From: Methylotenera_A sp046594885 | GTDB lineage: Bacteria; Pseudomonadota; Gammaproteobacteria; Burkholderiales; Methylophilaceae | Length of the DNA stretch: 55,082 nt | NCBI GenBank assembly: GCA_046594885.1 | Contig: JBKJRD010000074.1 | Coordinates: 1-55,082 of the forward strand | Direction of reading: 5' to 3' | Part shown: positions 8,799-17,437 of the stretch, in pieces | How the letters are laid out: every line of letters begins with the position of its first letter | Numbering within the stretch: position 1 is the first letter of the stretch | Position numbers and translations under genes: made by a program | Notes under the pieces: generated by a model | What the model was told of the DNA's origin: nothing | The model's database searches: none | What the model saw: only the letters and a program-made list of their open reading frames with translations

Positions 8799-9635
8799 AT
8801 GCAAAATCAAGACAATTTACAATCTATTTTAAAGCCCAATCAATCTATCGCCTTGCTGAAGGCTCTGCATATTCTCACGGTGGACGGCAAACTTAACCAA
8901 GATAGCCGCCGCAAGTTAAAGCAGGTGTATCACTTGGTTAATTTTATTGAGCCGCTGTTTAATACGCTTTTAGCCACCAATCCCAACCCAATCCTGGTCG
9001 ATCATGGCGCTGGTAAGTCGTATCTTGGTTTTATTTTGTATGATTTGTTAATGAAAAATTTACCGACAGCGCAAGTGATCGGCATTGAAGTGCGCGCGGT
9101 ATTGGTAGAAAAATCCCAGCAATTAGCGCTGGAATGTGGCTTTGAACGTATGCAATTTCAGCATTTAACGGTTGAAGAATCTATTGTTTCAAGCGCAATG
9201 CCCAAAAAAGTGGATATTGTGACTGCTTTGCACGCTTGCAACACAGCCACCGATGACGCGATTCAATTTGGTCTAAAAAAACAAGCGCAATATATGGTGC
9301 TAGTGCCGTGTTGTCAGGCAGAAGTGGCGGAGGAAATGCGCAAGCGTAAAAATGAAAGTTTTGCAAAAACCCCGCTCAGTGAGATTTGGCGCCACCCGAT
9401 TCATACGCGAGAATTTGGTAGCCAAATCACCAATGTGCTGCGCTGTTTGCAATTAGAAGCGGCGGGCTATCAGGTCACAGTGACCGAGTTGGTGGGTTGG
9501 GAACATTCGCTTAAGAACGAATTGATTATTGCTAAATTAACAGGTCAGCCGCGTAAAAATGCCAATCAAAGAATTGAGGCTATTTTGCATGCATGTAATA
9601 TTGAAGCCTTGCAGCAGCGGTTTTTATTGAATTAA
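8799..9635 (+). CDS. SAM-dependent methyltransferase, Methyltransf_32-like
   Basis: This is a 278-residue soluble protein. A Rossmann-type SAM-binding segment is visible: VDHGAGKSYLGF near residues 67-78 is the glycine-rich motif I, and VIGIEVRAVLVEKS is the acidic end of strand 2. LHACNTATDDAI and VLVPCCQAE follow, a His-Ala-Cys and Pro-Cys-Cys pattern I associate with the PF13679 family. The substrate is unknown. The gene stops 4 bases before the ligase gene at 9640, so the two are almost certainly one transcript. Expression may be limited by the hairpin over its ribosome-binding site. Confidence 0.75.
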   Translation: MQNQDNLQSILKPNQSIALLKALHILTVDGKLNQDSRRKLKQVYHLVNFIEPLFNTLLATNPNPILVDHGAGKSYLGFILYDLLMKNLPTAQVIGIEVRAVLVEKSQQLALECGFERMQFQHLTVEESIVSSAMPKKVDIVTALHACNTATDDAIQFGLKKQAQYMVLVPCCQAEVAEEMRKRKNESFAKTPLSEIWRHPIHTREFGSQITNVLRCLQLEAAGYQVTVTELVGWEHSLKNELIIAKLTGQPRKNANQRIEAILHACNIEALQQRFLLN

Positions 9636-9639
9636 CACC

Positions 9640-10494
9640 ATGAAAATTTTTGACTGCTTATTATGCATTAGCATCTTTTTTGCGTCATTCACACAGCTTA
9701 ATGCTCAAACTGCAGTCAAAAATTCGCCACCAGATGTGTTGCTTGCGCAGGATTACAAGCCAGATGTCGATTTAACGCAATATTTAGTCAGCGAAAAGTA
9801 CGATGGTGTGCGCGCAATTTGGAACGGAAAACAGTTGCTGACGCGCAAAGGCAATGTGATTGCCGCGCCCGCTTGGTTTACAAAAGATTTTCCAGCGATT
9901 GCCTTAGATGGCGAGTTGTGGATTGCCCGCGGAAAGTTTGATGCAGTTTCTGGGGCGGTGCGAAAAATCGTTCCTATAGACCAAGAATGGCATGATATTG
10001 TTTATCTTGTATTTGAGTTGCCTAACGCATCGGGTACTTTTCAAGCACGAGCAGAACGTATTGTCAAAATAGTGAAGCAGGCCAAAATTGCCCATATAAA
10101 AGCGGTTAAACAGTTTAGAGTGAAAGACAAAGCTGAGCTTGATTTACAGCTTAAGGCTGTCGTTAAAAACGGTGGCGAAGGGCTGATGTTGCATAAGGCT
10201 GATGCGATTTATGTGTCGGGTAGAAACGCCGCCTTGCTTAAACTAAAACCCTTGCATGATGCAGAGGCGATTGTGATTGCGCATCTACCTGGCCTTGGCA
10301 AATATAAAAATAAGCTTGGCGCATTGCTGGTCGAAACGCCAGCGCATATTCGCTTTAAACTCGGCACAGGTTTTAGCGATGCACAACGCGAAAATCCGCC
10401 TAAAGTTGGCAGTGTAATTACTTACACTTATCGAGATAAAACGCCAAATGGCAAACCTAGATTTGCTAGCTTTTTACGGGTGCGCGAACAATAA
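9640..10494 (+). CDS. ligE: ATP-dependent DNA ligase, LigE type, predicted exported
   Basis: This is a minimal ligase of 284 residues. It begins with a clear Sec-type signal peptide (residues 1-22, hydrophobic core LLCISIFFASF, cleavage near LNA-QTA). The nucleotidyltransferase motif I is SEKYDGVR with the adenylated lysine at K53, motif III is LDGELWI, and motif IV is NGGEGLMLH. The C-terminal part is a short OB fold ending in TYRDKTPNGKPRFASFLRVR. LigE enzymes of Proteobacteria carry such leaders and act in the periplasm, where a role in natural transformation or biofilm DNA has been proposed. It is cotranscribed with the methyltransferase upstream. Confidence 0.88.
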   Translation: MKIFDCLLCISIFFASFTQLNAQTAVKNSPPDVLLAQDYKPDVDLTQYLVSEKYDGVRAIWNGKQLLTRKGNVIAAPAWFTKDFPAIALDGELWIARGKFDAVSGAVRKIVPIDQEWHDIVYLVFELPNASGTFQARAERIVKIVKQAKIAHIKAVKQFRVKDKAELDLQLKAVVKNGGEGLMLHKADAIYVSGRNAALLKLKPLHDAEAIVIAHLPGLGKYKNKLGALLVETPAHIRFKLGTGFSDAQRENPPKVGSVITYTYRDKTPNGKPRFASFLRVREQ

Positions 10495-10543
10495 AAACAA
10501 TAGCTAAACGCCGATTTTTGCTCAATAGTTAACCCAAATTTAA

Positions 10544-10567
10544 GCGCAATTTTGATGTAAATTGCGC
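10544..10567. repeat. Hairpin-forming inverted repeat after ligE
   Basis: GCGCAATTT and AAATTGCGC form a perfect 9-bp stem with a 6-base loop, 50 bases after the ligE stop. There is no T run, so this may be an mRNA 3'-end stabilising structure rather than a terminator. Confidence 0.5.
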
Positions 10568-10609
10568 GACTTACCAATGCATTTTAATGCTTATTTACGC
10601 CTCTTTAAA

Positions 10610-10642
10610 CACGCTTGCAGTTGAATCTGAAGCGTGCTTTTT
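10610..10642 (+). terminator. Probable rho-independent terminator after ligE
   Basis: CACGCTT (10610-10616) pairs with AAGCGTG (10630-10636), and the stem extends inward with CAG/CTG around one bulged base. CTTTTT follows directly. It lies about 116 bases after the ligE stop and before the hrpA promoter region. Confidence 0.5.
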
Positions 10643-10724
10643 GTGGCAGAAAAAGTTGATATAAATTAAGTGTTAAGTTGCGCACAGTGTTATCGATACT
10701 CGCACATGTTAAAATATAGCACGC

Positions 10725-13700
10725 ATGCAAACATCCCATTCCAGCATCTCAACATTACTCCAATCACTATCAAGCTGTATGTTGATAGACCGATTTCGTT
10801 TGCGTAATCAGCTTAATCAAGCACAATTATTAGCCAAGCAAAATAAGCCCATTGAAAAATCGATGGCTGAAATTGCACAAAAAATTCACCAATCGCAAGC
10901 CAAATATCATCAGCGCTTAAGCAATTTACCCAAGCCAGAATATCCGCCAGAGCTGCCTGTCAGCGGTAAAAAGGCAGAAATTGCCGAGGCGATTAACAGT
11001 AACCAAGTGGTGATCATTTGTGGGGAAACAGGCTCTGGTAAAACCACGCAGATTCCTAAAATATGCTTAGAGCTTGGTCGCGGTGTGGCAGGTTTAATTG
11101 GTCATACACAGCCGCGCCGCATTGCAGCACGCTCGGTTGCCAGCCGCATCGCGCAAGAACTGCATAGTCCGCTGGGCGAAGTGGTCGGCTACAAAGTGCG
11201 CTTTAACGACAAGCTATCAGAAGGCAGTTACATTAAGCTAATGACAGACGGCATTTTGTTAGCGGAAACGCAGAGCGATAAATTTCTTAACGCTTACGAC
11301 ACGATTATTATCGATGAGGCGCATGAACGTAGCCTGAATATTGATTTTTTATTGGGCTATTTAAAACAGTTGTTACCTAAACGCCCCGATTTAAAAGTGA
11401 TTGTCACCTCTGCCACCATAGATGCGGATAGATTTTCAAAGCACTTTTCAGCGCAAACCATCGTTGGAGTTATAAAAGCTGCGCCTGTGATAGAAGTATC
11501 TGGCCGCACTTATCCTGTCGAAATTCGCTATCGCCCTTTAGGCAAAGCAGGATTTCGTACTAAAGAAATTGCGCAAGCAGAAAATGCCCAGTTCGATTTA
11601 GACGATGACACGGATGCATCTTTTGAAAATATTTCTAATGGAAATATTTTGGGAATCACGCGTAAAGCCAAAACCGAGGCACGTTGGCGCACAGCAAAGG
11701 ATTGGATTGCAGAGGATGATGAAGAAGAAGCCATAGAAGAAGCGATTATGGATGCCGCAGATGATTTATTGCGCCAAGCTGACGGCGATATTTTGGTATT
11801 TTTGCCCGGCGAGCGCGAAATTCGCGATACCGCAGAACACTTAAGAAAATATCAAGGTCGCTCAACCAAGCTTAAACATATTGAAGTTTTGCCTTTATTT
11901 GCACGGTTAAGTATTGAAGATCAGCAAAAGATATTCAGGCCACACAGTAGTCGCCGTATTGTTTTAGCGACTAATGTCGCTGAAACGTCACTGACGGTGC
12001 CTGGCATTAAGTATGTGATTGATGCAGGTTTGGCGCGCATGAATCGTTACAGCACACGCGCTAAAGTCGAGCAATTGCAAATTGAAAAAATTAGCCAAGC
12101 CGCGGCCAAGCAGCGTGCAGGGCGTTGTGGTCGTGTTTCAGATGGCATTTGCGTCAGGCTTTATTCAGAAACTGATTTTGACGGCAGGCCAGAATTTACC
12201 GAGCCAGAAATCTTACGCAGCTCGCTTGCTAGCGTGATTTTACGCATGGCGGCATTGCGCTTGGGCGAGGTGGCAGATTTTCCGTTTATTGAGCCGCCAA
12301 GCTCACGTTTAATTGCCGATGGATATTTGCTGTTGCAAGAGTTGGGGGCAGTTGATAGTAAACGTCAAATTACTGAAATTGGCGTGCAGCTGGCAAAATT
12401 GCCGCTAGATCCACGCGTTGGCCGCATGATTTTGGCTGCCAAACGTGAAAACTGCTTAAGCGAAATATTGATTATTGCCAGTGTGTTAAGTATGCAAGAT
12501 CCACGCGAACGGCCAATGGATAAGCGCGAAGCGGCTGATAATGCGCATAGTAAATTCGCCGCTGAGGGTTCAGATTTTATGAGCTATCTGAAAATTTGGG
12601 ATTTTTACGATAACGCGTTAAAAACCAAAAAATCGAATAGAGACTTGTTAAATCAATGCCACGCAAATTTTTTATCGTTTTTAAGATTGAAAGAGTGGCG
12701 CGAATTGCACGCGCAAATTAAACAAATCACAGAAGAATTAAAACTCAAGCTGAATACTGAGCCAGCTAACTTTGAGCAAATTCACAAAGCTTTATTGGCG
12801 GGCTTGCTGGGTAATATTGGTTTTAAAGATGGTGATAATGACAGTTACGCAGGCGCGCGCGGCATTCGCTTTTTTGTGGCACCTGGCAGCAGCTTAAAAA
12901 AGACGCGGCCTAAATGGGTGATCGCTGCTGAGTTGGTTGATACTACTAAGCTATACGCACGTTGTGTGGCGAAAATAGAGCCAGATTGGATAGAACCCTT
13001 AGCGAATCAAAACGGCGCACTTGGCCTGACCGAAAGCCAATATTCCGACCCGCGCTGGGATAGAAAAATGGGCATGGTTAATGCATGGGAGCGCGTGTCA
13101 TTATATGGCTTAACCATTATCCCCAAACGCCGTGTGCATTATGGGCCAATTAACCCGCAAGAGTCGCGCGAAATATTTATTCGCGAAGCATTAGCAAATG
13201 GCGATTTCAATACAAAATCTGCATTTTTCACTGCAAATGAACGCTTAATAGCCGAAGTTGAGCAATTAGAGCATAAAGCGCGTCGTCAAGATGTGCTAGT
13301 GGATGAGCACCAATTATTTGCGTTTTATGACAGCAAAATTCCCGCTGATATTTTTCAAGCCGCCAGCTTTGAAAAATGGCGAGAAGGCGCGGAAAAACTC
13401 AACCCTAAATTGCTGTATTTAACCCGCGATGATTTAATGCGCCACGGTGCGGATGCGATTACAGCGGTACAGTTTCCTGAAACAATGGTTTTAAGCGGTG
13501 TTGATGGTAAACAATCGATTGAAATCCCACTTAAATATCGCTTTGAGCCTAGCCATATTTTAGATGGTGTCACTGCAACCGTGCCGCTTGCCTTGTTGAA
13601 TCAGCTTGACCCAACGCTAACCGAATGGCTTGTGCCTGGTATGTTGCGCGAAAAACTGACTTATTTAATTAAGGCCTTGCCTAAAAATTTTAGGCGCGTG

Positions 13701-14858
13701 TGCGTGCCGGTGCCAGAGTTTGTAACAGTTTTTTTAGATACCAATGTCATTGGTAGCGCACCAATTAAACAAATGCTTGCCGCGCATATTGAGCAGATAA
13801 CAACTTTAAAAATTAGTCTCGAAGACTGGGTAGATGAAACGCCTGCGCATTTGCTGATGAACTTCAGTGTGGTGGATGATGCGGGGCGGGAGTTAGCAAT
13901 GGGTCGTGATTGGCGCGTTTTACAAAAACAGCTAGGGCAGGCGGCACAGTTAACATTTAGAAATACGTCGCCACAAACCGTAAAACAGCTTGAAAAAACG
14001 GGTCTTAAACAATGGGATTTTGGTGATTTACCTGAAACATTATCTTTTGAGCGCGATGGTTTAAAAATAACGGGCTACCCAGCATTAGAAGATGATGTTG
14101 ATAGTATTTCGGTTAAGTTGTTTGATACAAAATTGATGGCAGATGCAAATCATCGCCAGGGTGTTTGCCGCCTAATGCGTTTTGAGTTAAAAGAACAGCT
14201 TAAACAGTTAGAAAAAAGCCTGACTAATTTTAATCAGTATGCACTTATTTTCAGAAATATGATGTCACCAGAAGAGTTGCGTGAAGACATGATTAGCGCT
14301 ATTGCTGACCGCGCATTTATTGGTGAAGATGATTTACCGCGTACCAATGCGGATTTTATGAAATTAAAAGCCAGAGCGCGAACGCGTTTGCCTGCGGTGA
14401 GTCAAGCTATTGTCAGGCAAGTGCAAGCGGTGGCGACTGAATACCAATTACTGGTGAATACACAAGCCAAAATGCCGGCAACAGTGAATCGATTAACGCG
14501 TGATGTTGCGCAACAAATAAATGGCTTGGTGTATAAAAATTGTTTTACGCAAACGCCGTGGCAACATTTGCAACACATACCACGCTACTTAAAAGCCTTA
14601 AATTTAAGGATACAAAAACAGCCAGCTAACCCAGATCGGGATGGAAAAAATGCAGCAAGTGTCGGATTAATATGGCAAAAGTGGCAAGATAAGGTAAACA
14701 GTTTGCAGCAATCACAACATGTAATTCCACAAAATTTACAGGATTTTCGCTGGTTAATAGAAGAGCTGCGCGTGTCAGTATTTGCGCAAGAACTCAAAAC
14801 ACCACTGCCTATCTCAATTAAAAGATTAGATAAAATTTGGGCCGAAATGCGCTTTTAG
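10725..14858 (+). CDS. hrpA: ATP-dependent RNA helicase HrpA (DEAH box)
   Basis: This 1377-residue protein starts with MQTSHSSIS. The helicase core shows motif I GETGSGKTTQIPK (near residue 101), TQPRRIAA, the DEAH box IIDEAHERS, motif III SATID and motif VI QRAGRCGR. These are followed by HA2/OB-fold segments and the long C-terminal region typical of bacterial HrpA (about 1300 residues). HrpA acts on structured RNA and, in E. coli, on stalled ribosomes and fimbrial mRNA processing. An acidic insertion (DDDEEEAIEEAIMDAADD-like, near residues 325-345) interrupts the core between the two RecA lobes. The next gene begins 6 bases after its stop. Confidence 0.95.
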   Translation: MQTSHSSISTLLQSLSSCMLIDRFRLRNQLNQAQLLAKQNKPIEKSMAEIAQKIHQSQAKYHQRLSNLPKPEYPPELPVSGKKAEIAEAINSNQVVIICGETGSGKTTQIPKICLELGRGVAGLIGHTQPRRIAARSVASRIAQELHSPLGEVVGYKVRFNDKLSEGSYIKLMTDGILLAETQSDKFLNAYDTIIIDEAHERSLNIDFLLGYLKQLLPKRPDLKVIVTSATIDADRFSKHFSAQTIVGVIKAAPVIEVSGRTYPVEIRYRPLGKAGFRTKEIAQAENAQFDLDDDTDASFENISNGNILGITRKAKTEARWRTAKDWIAEDDEEEAIEEAIMDAADDLLRQADGDILVFLPGEREIRDTAEHLRKYQGRSTKLKHIEVLPLFARLSIEDQQKIFRPHSSRRIVLATNVAETSLTVPGIKYVIDAGLARMNRYSTRAKVEQLQIEKISQAAAKQRAGRCGRVSDGICVRLYSETDFDGRPEFTEPEILRSSLASVILRMAALRLGEVADFPFIEPPSSRLIADGYLLLQELGAVDSKRQITEIGVQLAKLPLDPRVGRMILAAKRENCLSEILIIASVLSMQDPRERPMDKREAADNAHSKFAAEGSDFMSYLKIWDFYDNALKTKKSNRDLLNQCHANFLSFLRLKEWRELHAQIKQITEELKLKLNTEPANFEQIHKALLAGLLGNIGFKDGDNDSYAGARGIRFFVAPGSSLKKTRPKWVIAAELVDTTKLYARCVAKIEPDWIEPLANQNGALGLTESQYSDPRWDRKMGMVNAWERVSLYGLTIIPKRRVHYGPINPQESREIFIREALANGDFNTKSAFFTANERLIAEVEQLEHKARRQDVLVDEHQLFAFYDSKIPADIFQAASFEKWREGAEKLNPKLLYLTRDDLMRHGADAITAVQFPETMVLSGVDGKQSIEIPLKYRFEPSHILDGVTATVPLALLNQLDPTLTEWLVPGMLREKLTYLIKALPKNFRRVCVPVPEFVTVFLDTNVIGSAPIKQMLAAHIEQITTLKISLEDWVDETPAHLLMNFSVVDDAGRELAMGRDWRVLQKQLGQAAQLTFRNTSPQTVKQLEKTGLKQWDFGDLPETLSFERDGLKITGYPALEDDVDSISVKLFDTKLMADANHRQGVCRLMRFELKEQLKQLEKSLTNFNQYALIFRNMMSPEELREDMISAIADRAFIGEDDLPRTNADFMKLKARARTRLPAVSQAIVRQVQAVATEYQLLVNTQAKMPATVNRLTRDVAQQINGLVYKNCFTQTPWQHLQHIPRYLKALNLRIQKQPANPDRDGKNAASVGLIWQKWQDKVNSLQQSQHVIPQNLQDFRWLIEELRVSVFAQELKTPLPISIKRLDKIWAEMRF

Positions 14859-14864
14859 TTTTTC

Positions 14865-15797
14865 ATGCACAATACCGATAACCAATTTGATCAGTTTTTA
14901 TTAAAGCCGCATGGCGATAAAGTTTTTCGTCTGCAGATTAGCCGAAATACGCTGCTGGCGATTATTTTTTCGCTGTTGATTCACGCCATTATTTTGTTTT
15001 TGTTGGTGCCAAATCTTAAGCATGACCCAGTGGCCGAATTGCCAGCAAGAGAGCTGGAAGTGAGTTTAGCGCCGCCCACGCCTGAGAAAAAGCAGGCGGA
15101 ATCGCCAGTGGAATTACCAGCCGCAGCGGCAGAAATCGTTCCGCCGCCAACTCCAAAACCAAAGCCCAAAGTGATTACGCGGCAAGCCAAAGCGCCACCG
15201 CAAAAACCAGTATTTAAAGTACCCGACGTACTGTCTACAGATAAGCCAGCGCCAGAAAAAACTCCGCCTAAATTGACCATTCCCAAAGAGTCTTTGCCGG
15301 TAGAACCCACACCACAAGAGGCGCCAGTCGATATGATGGCTTATGTGAATCAGCAACGCGCGAAGCGTGCGGCGCAAGAGTCCGATGCGGCACGCCAAAA
15401 TGCAGAAGCAACCGCGCGCGAATTGGGGCCAAGTGCTGAACAAAAACGTGATGAAAATATTAAGCGTAATTTTCAAACTGGTGTGAATGGTATTTTTGAA
15501 ATCACCAATTTAGAGGCACGCAGTGCCAATTTCACTTTTAACGGCTGGACTAACGATTTTAGCAGCGCAAGACGCGAATATTTTGAAGTGCAGGCGCAAT
15601 CTGGCCAAGATGTGCGTTTAGTCATGATTCGAAAAATGATTAGCTTGATACGACTGCATTATCAAGGTGACTTTAACTGGGAATCGCATCGTTTGAATCG
15701 CACGATTGTGATGTCCGCTAGGCCAGAAGATAGCGCAGGACTGGAAGAATTTATGATGCTGGAATTTTTTGGGAGCAATTACAAAACAGCGTTTTAA
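14865..15797 (+). CDS. TonB-like proline-rich membrane-anchored protein
   Basis: This is a 310-residue protein with a cytoplasmic N terminus (residues 1-27), one membrane helix (about 28-48, LLAIIFSLLIHAIILFLLV) and then a Pro/Lys/Glu-rich spacer (about 60-150) of the kind that spans the periplasm in TonB. The C-terminal 90 residues form a folded-looking basic/aromatic region (FTFNGWTNDF, HYQGDFNWESHRLNRT) that lacks the TonB C-terminal signature I would expect. I do not recognise it as a named family. It begins 6 bases after hrpA and is presumably translated from the same message. It may connect an inner-membrane complex with the envelope, but I see no ExbB/ExbD genes nearby. Confidence 0.7.
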   Translation: MHNTDNQFDQFLLKPHGDKVFRLQISRNTLLAIIFSLLIHAIILFLLVPNLKHDPVAELPARELEVSLAPPTPEKKQAESPVELPAAAAEIVPPPTPKPKPKVITRQAKAPPQKPVFKVPDVLSTDKPAPEKTPPKLTIPKESLPVEPTPQEAPVDMMAYVNQQRAKRAAQESDAARQNAEATARELGPSAEQKRDENIKRNFQTGVNGIFEITNLEARSANFTFNGWTNDFSSARREYFEVQAQSGQDVRLVMIRKMISLIRLHYQGDFNWESHRLNRTIVMSARPEDSAGLEEFMMLEFFGSNYKTAF

Positions 15798-15942
15798 GTT
15801 GCAAAACAACTTTTTGAGTAAAATAAGTGGTTAAGTTAAGCGTTAGAATGACAATGTTTTAACCTTTTTTAGTGAAAAATAATGGTTAAGTTCGCGCTGA
15901 AGTTTTAAAAACTAGGTTAGATTTTGCGTCATATCAATCCAT

Positions 15943-16314
15943 CTAAGGTTTAATCTCGCACAACTCTGCAAGCAGCTTGCCAACTGACCACATTGCTTGG
16001 TCGTCATTGCCTCTCAGGGTATATTGGCCATTGCTATACATAAAACCCGATGACACTTTTTGTGCAGGCAAAGTAACCAATGTGCCATCGGCTAATGTAA
16101 CATTGGCCGCCACTTTTTTTACTGCATATCTAGGCATGCTATTACGCCCGCCACGCACAGTTGTAACGCCTTTTTCAATGAAAGTGACGCTAAAAGCACT
16201 GCCACGCTCGCATTGGTAATGCACTATCTTTTTTAATTCTGGCTTGGTTGTGCAAGCACTGAAAGCAGCGATAGCTAATAGTATTAAGCAACAATGTTTA
16301 GTTTTAGATTGCAT
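15943..16314 (-). CDS. MliC-like lipoprotein (possible c-type lysozyme inhibitor)
   Basis: From the ATG at 16314 the product is 123 residues with a classical lipoprotein signal (basic start, hydrophobic core LLAIAAFSAC, lipidated Cys at residue 21). The upstream ATG at 16338 would add eight residues before the signal and is less likely. The mature part has the MliC pattern: YQCERG near the start, then a TLVTLP strand and SSGFMYSNGQYTL, matching the SGxxY loop that plugs lysozyme. It is the last gene of the minus-strand zinc block, lying 31 bases after the CobW-like gene stops, so its expression may follow zinc status. Assignment rests on motif pattern only. Confidence 0.65.
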   Translation of the reverse strand: MQSKTKHCCLILLAIAAFSACTTKPELKKIVHYQCERGSAFSVTFIEKGVTTVRGGRNSMPRYAVKKVAANVTLADGTLVTLPAQKVSSGFMYSNGQYTLRGNDDQAMWSVGKLLAELCEIKP

Positions 16315-16345
16315 TTTTAATTCAACATCTAGGCACATTTTAATC

Positions 16346-17362
16346 TTACACCTGCATAAGCGCTTTTCGAATGCTTAATTCCTCTAAACCTTTACCAATA
16401 ATCACAATGCGTGAAATGGGCTCTTCTTCGTCCCAGCCTTCAAGTAACGTGGGCGGGTAAGGCGTAAAATGCACGGCGTGAATCGCCAATGGTGCTGGCT
16501 GGTCTTCGGCATGAATAATGCCTTTTAAACGCAATATATTTTTACCGTGCGTTTGGCAGAGTTTTAAAATCACAGGTTTCAAATCGCGCCAATTGAGCGG
16601 TTTTGGCATAAAAACGGTAAAGCTGCTAATTTCATCGTCATGTATTTTTTGTGGCAAAGTGCCTTTTGGCTTGTTTGTTTTTAAAGGTGCGCGCAGCCAG
16701 CGTTGTGGTTTTGGTTGTTTGGTTGTGATATCAAACAAACCCACATCAATGATCAATTCTGGGTCTAATTGACCGTTAAGTACCGGATGTTGCGTGGCGC
16801 CAGGATTGATTGAAATTAACTTCTCTTTTAAATGGCTTAGCTGTTCTGGCGTGGCTAAATCGGTTTTGGTGAGCAACAAAACATCTGCAACTGCCGCTTG
16901 CTTGCGCGCTTCTGCATGCTGCTCAATTTGTTGCAATCCATATTGGCTGTCTATGGTCACAATGACCGCGTCAAGCCTAAAAGTAGATTCAATCACAGGC
17001 TCATTCATCAAGTTGCCCAGAATTGGGCCTGGGTCAGCCATGCCGGTGGTTTCAATCACTAAGCGATTAAATTGTGGAATCGCTTGCAACGCACGCTTAA
17101 AAAATAAATCGCGCATGGTATCAGCCAGCTCATTTTTAAGCGTGCAACATAAGCAGCCGCTACTCAATAAAACGGTGTTATCGGCAATATGCTCACTTTC
17201 AATATGCGTGGCTAAAATATGATCAAGCCCTGTTTCGCCTAGCTCATTAATAATAACTGCCGTATCAAACATGGCTGGGTTTGCCAGTAGCTGGTTTAAA
17301 AGCGTGGTTTTACCAGAGCCTAAAAAGCCTGTTAATAGGGTGACGGGAATGCGTTTATCCAT
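16346..17362 (-). CDS. COG0523 (CobW/YjiA-like) G3E GTPase, copy 1
   Basis: This is a 338-residue P-loop metallochaperone-type GTPase. The P-loop is GFLGSGKTT (residues 12-20), followed by INELGETGLD (switch I) and SSGCLCCTLKNEL with the complete CxCC metal motif. The G3-like segment is IETTGMADPGP, and LLTKTDL is the base-recognition motif. A CobW C-terminal domain begins near residue 240 (ISSFTVFMPKPLNW). Members bind zinc or cobalt and deliver metal to client proteins under scarcity. It is one of three paralogues in a row below zur and a ZIP transporter, which points to zinc. Three short direct repeats precede its start (17381-17427). Confidence 0.88.
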   Translation of the reverse strand: MDKRIPVTLLTGFLGSGKTTLLNQLLANPAMFDTAVIINELGETGLDHILATHIESEHIADNTVLLSSGCLCCTLKNELADTMRDLFFKRALQAIPQFNRLVIETTGMADPGPILGNLMNEPVIESTFRLDAVIVTIDSQYGLQQIEQHAEARKQAAVADVLLLTKTDLATPEQLSHLKEKLISINPGATQHPVLNGQLDPELIIDVGLFDITTKQPKPQRWLRAPLKTNKPKGTLPQKIHDDEISSFTVFMPKPLNWRDLKPVILKLCQTHGKNILRLKGIIHAEDQPAPLAIHAVHFTPYPPTLLEGWDEEEPISRIVIIGKGLEELSIRKALMQV

Positions 17363-17380
17363 TTGTTGGCTATATCTACA

Positions 17381-17427
17381 AGGTTTAATTTGAGCGAAGT
17401 TTAATTTAGCAAAGTTTAATTTTAGCT
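17381..17427. repeat. Three tandem ~15-bp repeats between two CobW-like genes
   Basis: The unit A(G)GTTTAATTT(G/T)AGC occurs three times in succession, starting at 17381, 17398 and 17413 (15-17 bases each). It lies 19-65 bases before the start codon of the downstream gene, within a 75-base intercistronic gap. It could be a binding site or a replication-slippage product. Confidence 0.6.
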
Positions 17428-17437
17428 TAAATAATAG

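Noticed and set aside
15114..15476. 120-codon minus-strand ORF within the TonB-like gene
   Set aside because: It is a by-product of the Pro/Lys-rich low-complexity spacer on the opposite strand.
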